The notes under the pieces: generated by a model
Databases searched by the model: none
What the model saw: only the letters and a program-made list of their open reading frames with translations
Told to the model about the DNA's origin: nothing
Source of the DNA: Cydia pomonella
Taxonomy: Eukaryota > Arthropoda > Insecta > Lepidoptera > Tortricidae
Length of the DNA stretch: 64,000 nucleotides
Assembly (NCBI RefSeq): GCF_033807575.1
Contig: NC_084704.1
Coordinates: 23,537,968-23,601,967, forward strand
Direction: 5' to 3'
Made by a program: the position numbers and the translations under genes
In this document: positions 58,601 through 64,000 of the stretch, in pieces
Layout: every line of letters begins with the position of its first letter
Position numbering within the stretch: position 1 is the stretch's first letter

Positions 58601-60619
58601 GGGACTCTTACCTTCTAGCACCATTCCAGACCTATTTTTTAATGATCGTCAAATGTACGGTTGGTATAAACGTACGGTTTTATAACACTTACAAATTTCG
58701 TTGGCGGCATCTCGTTGGCTCATGGAATTCCTATAATTAAAAGTGCTTTGGAGTCAATTCAGGCGTGCCTTGGTTATTATCTTCGCTGGCCAGCCACAAC
58801 CACTTTTGCGATTTATAGTCAAGGATGCGAAAATTCTATGTATAGTAGAAGCTGGTACATTTTCTGTAAATCTTTTCGCATGTTTAAGTTAGAATTTTTA
58901 AAATGTACAACACGTTTTCGCAGAGTTTCATGTTTCGACTCCATTCTAACAAAAACAAATGTTTGTAAAAATAAAACATTTGAAATTCAAGAATCTCAAA
59001 AGAACTAGCAATAACTTATTGACAGCATTTTTTGTTTAATATAGATAGTTTTGTTTGTAAGTCTACAGAAAATCGTTCTAATTTTTTTGTTATCACCCGT
59101 TATATATGTAGATAAAAATACTAAGACCATTAAAACAGCTTGTTATCGAACAATATTGAACTGACTGTGACCGACGAGGTGTCGGTATGATAAACTTATG
59201 AAATAATATTTAAATTGTATTTAAAAACCAAATATTTCCATAAAATTATTGCCAACCCAGACGGAGACAATTTTCGCCCAATAGTCAAATTGGCTGGCTA
59301 ATGCCTGATTAAATCAGGTGGTGCGGATACGAAAATAAAATTGGCTCACCGATCTCACTTGATTCAAGTTTCAGATTTTGACCGATCAAGTGAAGATGCG
59401 GACTCAAGAATGCCTATTTTAGACACTAGTATACGCGTTTAGGGACATTATTTTATTTCCAATGCTCGAAACTAACCATAAATCTAAAATTGGTGATTAA
59501 ATTGTGTACGTTCGGACACTAAATGAGTTTGGCGCTATTTTTTTTTCCTGATCATTTGATATAGATGAAATAGCGGTCGATTTGATTATCCCATCTGGAC
59601 TGACCTTAATTGACTTGGTTGCTTATGATCGGTGTGCCACGTACGAAAGCAACGGGCCAAGTTCGGCTTTGCCCAGCATTTGGGCCATAACCGCGAAAAT
59701 CAAAATTCGCAAATTGCGGGCATTTTTCTCTGTCACTCTCATTACGCCTTCATTGGAGTAAAAGGGAAAGATCCCCGCAATTTGCGAATTTCTGTTTTCG
59801 CGGTAGGCCCTTTGTGTACATGATGATCGAAGGGTCAAGGCAAGCTTGGCTGATCGTACATTTTAAGCGGTCCTTCACTAATATTTTTAAATTAATTTAC
59901 AGACGAATTGACATTGTTAACAATACCGAAAGTCGGTCGATGAATGTGTTTGTTTTGATAGTTTCACTGTAAAATTAATTGTTTGACTTGAGTAGGGAGT
60001 TGTATTGCTTTGTACACATCAACGCTCGGGAAACGTTAGTGTGGGGTATCTCTAAGGGCCGTAGAAGCGTCTCTCGAGCGTCGGCGTCTAGCCAACTCTA
60101 TGGCTGCTGCTCGACGCAACGCTGGCGCAACTGACTAAGACGCCGATGCTCAAAAGACTAGACACTAGTGATCTCTCTAAATTCTAAATGGTTAACTTTT
60201 TTAATATATTAATTGTAAATAAACATAACTTAACCCTTTTCCAGGCATAGTACGATTTATCGACCACATACGCGCCAATAGAATTTCAACCTTAGTTATC
60301 CGATGTAAAGTTCAAATTAGATTGCACTTTCGGAAAATGTGACTTGTCTTCAAATGAATCATCAAAGCGGGATTTATTGGAATATATTTGAATTTTTTGG
60401 GAAAACCTTGTAGATTGGTGCAGCCTGGAAAAGGGTTAAAATGTATTGTCTATGGATTGACTTACTTTCGCTTGGCTAATATTTTTAATAAGGTGGTTTT
60501 CCCTGCGCCCGACGGCCCGAGGATGAAAGTCAGGCGCCCCGGCCGGAGCGCCCCGCAGGCTCCTCGCAGGATGGCTTGTCTCTCGCGTGGGCCTCGCTTT
60601 AATCTCCCGCATATCCGAC
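43285..60619 (-). CDS. ABCG-family half-transporter (ABCG1/4-like), ten exons, 5' end missing
   Basis: Exons from 5' to 3': 60619-60466, 53827-53668, 53310-53165, 48051-47813, 46310-46188, 45753-45614, 44869-44713, 44299-44199, 44088-43933 and 43629-43285. All introns are GT-AG and phases agree throughout, giving about 573 codons to TAG. The order is typical of ABCG: nucleotide-binding domain first (Walker A GPSGAGKTT, Q-loop VAQQASLID, signature MSGGERKR, Walker B LIMLLDEPTSGLDS, His-loop VIHQPSS), then six membrane segments. Such half-transporters dimerise and move lipids or sterols, pigments or other hydrophobic compounds. The substrate is not deducible. The first exon starts in phase with one base owed by an upstream exon not in the window. 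Two introns of about 5 and 6.6 kb are packed with mobile elements. TTTATT (AATAAA on the - strand) lies near 43189. Confidence 0.93.
43933..44088 (-). CDS. ABCG gene, exon encoding membrane helices 4-5
   Basis: 52 codons, LLCATLFLFPAWYLTSQPME to GTACDVK. Acceptor TTTTTTAG, donor AAG|GTATTT. Confidence 0.92.
44199..44299 (-). CDS. ABCG gene, EHLNKWYSL exon
   Basis: Encodes PAEATVILQEHLNKWYSLTA and KIIIDLPVQ, the conserved re-entry segment and start of the next helix. Acceptor CATTTCAG, donor CAG|GTAAGG. Confidence 0.93.
44713..44869 (-). CDS. ABCG gene, exon with membrane helices 1-2
   Basis: Encodes IRLVCHLLVALLLGALYNGA and FFFLLFLFFSNAMPTVNT. The donor CGT|GTAATT leaves one base that completes Phe in the next exon. 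Confidence 0.92.
45060..45571 (+). repeat. dispersed repeat family B, copy 3, in an ABCG intron
   Basis: Same layout and orientation as 23890-24560. The hairpin arms are 45206-45268 and 45300-45364. It has no effect on the flanking splice sites that can be seen. Confidence 0.75.
45614..45753 (-). CDS. ABCG gene, linker exon before the membrane domain
   Basis: Encodes VYATEDEALLSAAPAQPARL and GLWRQLCALLWRCSIGAMRD, the amphipathic connecting helix. Very G+C-rich compared with surroundings. Acceptor CATTCCAG, donor CAG|GTATAG. Open frames on the opposite strand are shadows. Confidence 0.9.
46188..46310 (-). CDS. ABCG gene, exon after the nucleotide-binding domain
   Basis: Begins LLEIASGEHIG, matching the 'ADYVLEVASGE' element of ABCG proteins. 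Ends HTVLNGNGK. Acceptor TTTTTACAG, donor AAAG|GTTTGT. Confidence 0.9.
46690..47320 (+). pseudogene. non-LTR retrotransposon ORF2 C-terminus, in an ABCG intron
   Basis: The reading PPIYLNGASLERVGSFKYL runs into a frameshifted stretch and then a 130-codon open part (46831-47223): RRFTRCTREVKITLFKAYC, YTCSLWRFYTQWAY, QYNNTFRVLMGLPRFCSASG. This is the domain after the RT thumb in a LINE family widespread in Lepidoptera. The 3' end carries AATAAATG and an ATTC tandem tail near 47320. 5'-truncated. Confidence 0.8.
47813..48051 (-). CDS. ABCG gene, D-loop and His-loop exon
   Basis: Starts by completing SGLDS. Continues VSSMSVARALRDVACNGRTV and VIHQPSSNLFTSADDVILMA, ends YYNMADY. Donor ATT|GTAAGT. 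Confidence 0.93.
48578..48643. other. 50-bp near-perfect hairpin between 8-bp direct repeats
   Basis: TATGGAAGGTAGAGGCAT (48586-48603) and ATGCCTCTACCTTCCATA (48618-48635) are exact complements with a 14-nt loop. ATTGCGTG lies immediately on each side (48578-48585 and 48636-48643). Confidence 0.85.
48669..48706. other. 17-bp perfect hairpin, 4-nt loop
   Basis: CATATTTTATTATTAGT (48669-48685) and ACTAATAATAAAATATG (48690-48706) pair exactly around ACGG. A+T-rich, 33 bp from the preceding hairpin. Confidence 0.8.
49060..49190 (+). repeat. short dispersed repeat, relative at 52940-53050
   Basis: Both contain CAAATCTTATTAAT, CATCTCCA and GAGACTATACRTCTCTGT in order. Function unknown. Confidence 0.5.
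49998..50200. repeat. GATA microsatellite and LINE tail remnants
   Basis: A GATA/GATAGA run at 49998-50033 is followed by GATCTTTATTTGCATACC. A TTATTATTATTATT run lies at 50166-50190. Both look like 3' tails of LINEs, the left one on the - strand. Confidence 0.55.
50200..52600 (-). pseudogene. CR1/Jockey-type LINE with endonuclease and RT, in an ABCG intron
   Basis: The endonuclease part (52560-52165) has IAIYRPDRDIETFF, HIILPGDFNINN and CIDFIFTN. After frameshifts the RT runs from PVIKKGGKTDNPAHYRPIAL (about 51740) through NDNQFSFRKKRSTTLAAFNY, LLLDMSKAYDRVSH, PEGSVIGCVLFLIYINDLP and MFADDPSY. It continues with thumb and C-terminal remains to WLNK at 50429. Catalytic Asp residues are intact but the frame is broken several times, so it is inactive. 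Its transcription strand is the same as the host gene's. Confidence 0.8.
53165..53310 (-). CDS. ABCG gene, signature and Walker B exon
   Basis: Encodes IESVSSQLGIQGVLNTKAGQ, MSGGERKRLTIACELL and LIMLLDEPT. Acceptor CCTCCAG, donor CAG|GTACGT. Confidence 0.95.
53668..53827 (-). CDS. ABCG gene, Q-loop exon
   Basis: Encodes KAGVEGSLYGTDRN, VLVAQQASLIDTLTGMETL and LKLPKATSRERENA. Acceptor GGTTTCAG, donor GCG|GTAAAT. Confidence 0.93.
54053..54324 (-). repeat. dispersed repeat family A, copy 3 (short form)
   Basis: Starts CCGGCTAAGTGTGAGTCAGA and ends GGGTACGGAACCCT before an A-run. Inside are TATTTGTTGTTATAGCGGCA and CACGGTTCATGAGATACTGC. A second partial end (GGGTACGGAACCTTAAAAAT) follows directly to about 54380. 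Confidence 0.75.
55311..55568 (+). repeat. GATGGCGGACGTCACTTTTT modules
   Basis: The block GATGGCGGACGTCACTTTTT occurs at 55353 and 55453, with similar flanks. It adjoins the 100-bp tandem array that follows. Confidence 0.6.
55569..56010. repeat. tandem array of about 100-bp units, four and a half copies
   Basis: Each unit has ACGTCATTTTCGTAATCGGA, CGAGGAACCTCG, CACCCATATCGATTTTTAAG and CCGCCATCTTGGATTTCAAA. Open frames on either strand here are repeat by-products. Confidence 0.8.
56050..56918. other. no gene recognised (ABCG intron)
   Basis: A+T-rich intron sequence. GCCTACCGCGAACCACGTTC at 56643 is part of a MITE sequence also seen at 60934. Confidence 0.4.
56919..57937 (+). repeat. dispersed repeat family A, copy 4, internally tripled
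   Basis: Same ends as copy 1. The inner block (CCCATACGTGTGGGGTATCT through CGAGATCTAGTRAGTAG) occurs about three times, from about 57151, 57440 and 57722, the third shortened. Copy 1 has it once. Confidence 0.8.
57950..59670. other. no gene recognised (ABCG intron)
   Basis: Repeated GTAGACATTTTTATAC motifs occur at 58155-58345. The + open frames at 58546-59008 show no family signature. Confidence 0.4.
59677..59808. mobile_element. foldback MITE
   Basis: The left ACCGCGAAAA and AAATTCGCAAATTGCGGG pair with the right CCCGCAATTTGCGAATTT and TTTTCGCGGT. GGGCC/GGCCC lies just outside. Confidence 0.75.
60075..60165. mobile_element. small foldback repeat
   Basis: GAGCGTCGGCGTCTAG pairs with AGACGCCGATGCTC, around CTGCTGCTCGACGCAACGC. 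Short and non-coding. Confidence 0.5.
60466..60619 (-). CDS. ABCG gene, Walker A exon (most 5' exon found)
   Basis: Encodes RICGRLKRGPRERQAILRGA, RPGRLTFILGPSGAGKTTLL and KILAKRK. Acceptor TTTTACAG, donor AAA|GTAAGT. The first two bases complete a codon begun in an exon beyond the window. Confidence 0.92.
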
Positions 60620-60664
60620 CTGTAAAACGCGCGACTGGATGTTATACTCTGGCAAACCCACTTT

Positions 60665-60790
60665 GGGCTTGTGCACAAATCACGCGAGGTTAAGTTCGAT
60701 AGAGGGAGGGGGGAGGAGGGAGGTCATGAAAAATTACGACAGATCACGTTGGGGGAGTGGAGGTATAAGGAGAAATTTGTGCACAAGCCC
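60665..60790. mobile_element. MITE with 16-bp perfect ends
   Basis: GGGCTTGTGCACAAAT and ATTTGTGCACAAGCCC are exact complements. CTTTG on each side could be a short target duplication. It lies 45 bp upstream of the Walker A exon's acceptor. Confidence 0.75.
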
Positions 60791-60857
60791 TTTGTGAGTA
60801 GAAAAAGGCGTCCATTATTTAAAAATTACGCCCGCACTTAAAGCTAGTTCTTTAATA

Positions 60858-61140
60858 GTACATTACGATAAAAGTGCGAGAAATAGGAAATTCGCAACGA
60901 GTAGCAATACATTTTGGACACGACACCAGAAGGCCTACCGCGAACCACGTTCGACGTGTTGCCTCCCTGTGACACTTACAGACGAATTTATAAGTGCGAC
61001 AGAGAGGCAACATGTCGAACGTGGTTCCTGGCCTTCTGTTGCGAATTCCCTATTCACACAATGTATCCTACAACGTTTTACAGTAGCCTGATGTACTAAT
61101 TATCACACTAGTGCAGTAAAGTAGCACCATATGTACTGTA
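60858..61140. repeat. dispersed repeat family C, copy 3, with nested MITE
   Basis: TAGTACATTACGATAAAAGT and GGAAATTCGCAACGAGTAGC lie on the left, GTTTTACAGTAGCCTGATGT and AGTAGCACCATATGTACTGT on the right. A foldback MITE sits inside. Confidence 0.65.
60929..61038. mobile_element. foldback MITE nested in repeat C
   Basis: AGAAGGCCTACCGCGAACCA and CGTTCGACGTGTTGCCTC pair with GAGGCAACATGTCGAACG and TGGTTCCTGGCCTTCT. A fragment of the same family is at 56637-56670. Confidence 0.75.
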
Positions 61141-61411
61141 TTAGTACATTATGATACAAGTGTGCTAAGTTGGTCATTACACACGAGGCGATATTGTGCA
61201 ATAAGAAAACCGATGTGGGTAATGACCAATGCACACGCGTTTCATACGACGTTTTTCAACACACTTGCGTGGAAAAAACAAAACTTATAACTTAGATTTT
61301 TTTTTGTCAAAACAGTAAAAGTACAATTTTCAAAATGGTGGCTTACAGTTTTAACATCGAATAATTGCACCAAAGCGTGCTAGGCGTATAGGCACTTATT
61401 CGCTAGTTCAT

Positions 61412-61500
61412 GTGTGCAGTTGCAAAACTGCACACATTTCAGATAGGGCAAATCTGAAATGTGTGCAGTTTTGCCACTGCACACATTTCAGATTTGCCCT
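61412..61500. other. set of alternative perfect hairpins
   Basis: 61422-61444 pairs exactly with 61452-61474 (23 bp, 7-nt loop). 61445-61469 pairs exactly with 61476-61500 (25 bp, 6-nt loop). A smaller GTGTGCAGTT/AACTGCACAC hairpin (61412-61435) shares sequence with the first. The stems overlap, so they cannot all form at once. Confidence 0.85.
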
Positions 61501-61589
61501 ATGGTTGACTGGTAAGATACCCGCAATAGGGTATTCGACTGTATTTAAGATAAATTTTTTCACACCATGCATGAAATAAAGCACCAGAT

Positions 61590-62300
61590 AATTATTTAAA
61601 AAACTAAGTAGAACAAATTGCCAAACGTGAACTATGCATCATTGAAGAGTTCCGTTCTGTTCATCATCAGCAGTTCCACTTCATCAAATGTCACTTCTAC
61701 AAATGTAAATACTTGATTTGTTAATGAAAATACTAAGATCACTATATATATATGCCTTTAACATTTGAGGAGTTCCCTCGATTCCTCATAGACCCCATCG
61801 TCAGAACTCGAACTTGACGAAAATTTGTCTTGAAAATCTAATTTGTTTAACAAACACAGCTAAGAGGACAAATCGCTAAATGTGTACTATGCGTCGTTAC
61901 AGAGTACCATTCTGATCATCATCAGCAGTTCCACTTCATCAAATGTCACTTTTTTTTCAATGAAAATGCTTGATTTGATAAAGAAAATACAAAAATCACT
62001 ATATTATGTATGCCTTTCATATTTCAAGAGTTCCCTCGATTCCTCATGTACCCCATCGTCAGAACTCGAACTTGACAAAAATTTGTCTTGAAAATCTAAT
62101 TTATAAATAAATACTTGTATTGTTAAAGAAAATACAAAAATCACTATATGTATGCCTTTCACATTTGAAAAGTTCCCTCGATTCCTCCTGGATCCCATCA
62201 TCAGAACTAAGTTTTGACAAAAACGGGACCAATCTGTATATATATAAATTCAAACAAAAAAATAATTTTCAAAATCGGTTTAGAAATGACGGAGTTATGG
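61590..62300 (+). repeat. tandem array of about 250-bp units
   Basis: The blocks CAGCAGTTCCACTTCATCAA, CACTATATATATATGCCTTT and GAGTTCCCTCGATTCCTC, then CATCGTCAGAACTCGAACTT, recur about 61665, 61920 and (partly) 62100. The end TTTCAAAATCGGTTTAGAAA and ACATATAACCGAATTGATAA is a familiar lepidopteran repeat end. Open frames here are by-products. Confidence 0.75.
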
Positions 62301-62439
62301 AGTAACAAACATTAAAAAAAAAACATATAACCGAATTGATAACCTCTCCTTTTGAGATCTTGAAGTCGGTGAAAAACTGAAAGTTAGTATGAGGTTTTTA
62401 TTGTTCTTTTATTCAAATTATGTTTATATACAAAAAAAT

Positions 62440-62705
62440 CGGATAAGTGCGAGTCGGCTCGCCCGGTAGGGTTACGTACAAATTTAACTTAGGTATTTTT
62501 TAAGTTTTGAGATTTTTTCCTGTACTCGTAGTAATATCGTCTTCTAACGATATTACTTACCAAATTTCATGGTTCTAGGTCAACAACTGGATGTAGGTAT
62601 CCTTTGCAAATCAAAATATATGTTTATACGTTTTTTGCGGCATAAACAGCCGTAACTTTTTTTTTGCGTTAACTTAGAAGTTTTATTTTTTAACGGCTTC
62701 AAGGG

Positions 62706-62740
<35 letters not shown>

Positions 62741-62871
62741 TCAACTCGATACCTAAACGTTTTCCCGAGATAAAGAGTAGTGACAGACAGACGGATGGAC
62801 GGACGGACGGAAGGAAAACAAAGTGATCCTATTAAGGGTTCCGTTTTTCCCCTTTTTAGGTACGGAACTCT
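62440..62871 (-). repeat. dispersed repeat family A, copy 5
   Basis: Starts ATCGGATAAGTGCGAGTCGG and ends GGTACGGAACTCT before an A-run. Inside are a (TA)n run (62709-62737) and GACAGACAGACGGATGGACG. Confidence 0.7.
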
Positions 62872-62879
62872 AAAATCTA

Positions 62880-64000
62880 ATAAATGTGCAATTAGGTATC
62901 CAGGCATCTTGGGTTATTAGGTAGGTTGGGTAATTAGGTCATTCAGTTTGTCTTAATTCCGAACCTAATAAAAAAATTGTGCGTGTCACTGGAAAGTACT
63001 CTAAGTTTGAAGGGTATTACCTGAAGTACAGACTTGTCGGAGAATATTTAGTTGGTGATAAAATAACGTTCTTATAAAGTAGGTTCATACAAAGAAACAA
63101 TTGTAACTATTTTATTAATGTGACAGATTTTTACTCCCTTTTGTAAAATATAATTTTTCTCAATCTAGCCGCGTGCCTATTCGCGTCTAACGACAATCCC
63201 AAAGTAAACAAGTAGTAAACAAAGACGCAATTAAAATTTTAAACTAATTAGTTTAATTATATTAAGTTTTAAATCATGGAAAACTTTTTTTATTAAAAGC
63301 TTTGTATTACATTTTATTACTCAAAACCTTTGTGACAGAACTTATGACCTAACTAAGTATGTAAGTATGTATTTATCTGTTTAAGTATGTTTATCGTCGC
63401 GTCCATAGTACCTACAAGTTTTGCGTAGTTTGGGACTAGGTCGATCTGTGTCAGATTGTCCCCAAATAATAACTAGTTAATTATTATTATTATTATAAAG
63501 TCACGGTCCGATTCGAAGAATGAGATAGGATAACGATAAGTTCTGGTTTAGATAAGTTCTCATTTAGGTATCGTTTGTTTGTATGTCGTATAATTGACAG
63601 AAGCAGCTGGATTCGGGCAACCAATGTCACTTTGACGTTAGAAATATCGTAGATAGATCTAATTGGAATCACAGAGGCATCGAAATAAACATTAATTTTG
63701 ACATGTCGTTTAGTTATCGATCTTTTAAAGATCTTTCCAAGCTCTTAAACGTGTCTTAATCATTCTTCGAATCGGGCCGTAAGTGTATGTTCGAATAGGC
63801 CTCTATGTATGTATACTTAAGAACTCACAGTTAGCAAGACGAGAACAAACGAAGATGATATGCCTGAATGACTCGGGGACGGCGGCATGCCCGACAAAAT
63901 GTCGACTGTACCGTCCTTTAAGATTATAATTTATTGATTATTGCTTTCAATATGCTTTCTTTATTTATCGACTGACCTGATCTATTCTCTAAATTCCTTT
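62880..64000. other. no gene recognised; upstream of the visible ABCG exons
   Basis: A+T-rich. Around 63829-63910 the - strand has an open frame with a good donor (ACT|GTGAGT), but the phase does not fit the ABCG exon at 60619 and the sequence looks like a common repeat. Confidence 0.4.

Noticed and set aside
63829..63905. Minus-strand open frame with donor ACT|GTGAGT as the missing ABCG 5' exon
   Set aside because: In its ATG frame it ends in phase 0, while the exon at 60619 needs one leading base. The frame that would fit has no start, and the sequence resembles a repeat I have seen widely in Lepidoptera.

Overview
The window looks like nuclear DNA of a moth or butterfly (Lepidoptera). It is A+T-rich, has intron-bearing animal genes with GT-AG junctions, and is dense in tRNA-derived SINEs, palindromic MITEs, mariner relics and non-LTR retrotransposons of kinds familiar from lepidopteran genomes. 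No prokaryotic organisation, rRNA or functional tRNA gene was seen. Species cannot be fixed from the sequence.

Two host genes can be reconstructed exon by exon. On the + strand at 3622-7050 is a complete five-exon gene for a TMEM62-like membrane metallophosphoesterase (651 residues, all metal-binding motifs present). On the - strand at 43285-60619 are the last ten exons of an ABCG half-transporter (about 573 residues, Walker A to stop). Its N-terminal exon(s) must lie beyond the right edge. A third possible coding exon (+, 41742-41946) ends in TAA and stands out by G+C content; I do not recognise it.

The rest is mainly mobile DNA. 1-505 holds a retroelement gag-like relic. 7.6-12.5 kb holds foldback elements and a duplicated block. 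12732-14017 is a mariner with perfect ends and a transposase broken by two frameshifts. 15.0-15.9 kb has SINEs. 17.5-18.9 kb is a LINE relic split by a nested repeat. 19.8-26.4 kb has foldbacks, a mariner relic, a TA-flanked MITE with 30-bp perfect arms and a LINE relic. 29-31 kb has a long-TIR element and an RTE-like fragment. 32.3 kb has a SINE with a large palindrome. About 33.2-37.3 kb is a structurally complete two-ORF LINE. 39.7-40.7 kb is a second mariner relic. The ABCG introns carry another LINE, several MITEs, tandem repeats and copies of a dispersed lepidopteran repeat (family A).

I found no convincing new biological system. The points most worth a second look are: a LINE whose ORF1 and ORF2 share one frame, separated by a single UGA, with no AUG upstream of the endonuclease catalytic residues; a 50-bp near-perfect hairpin flanked by 8-bp direct repeats; a 56-bp-arm palindrome in a SINE tail; a set of mutually exclusive hairpins at 61.4 kb; and the unassigned coding-like exon at 41.7 kb.
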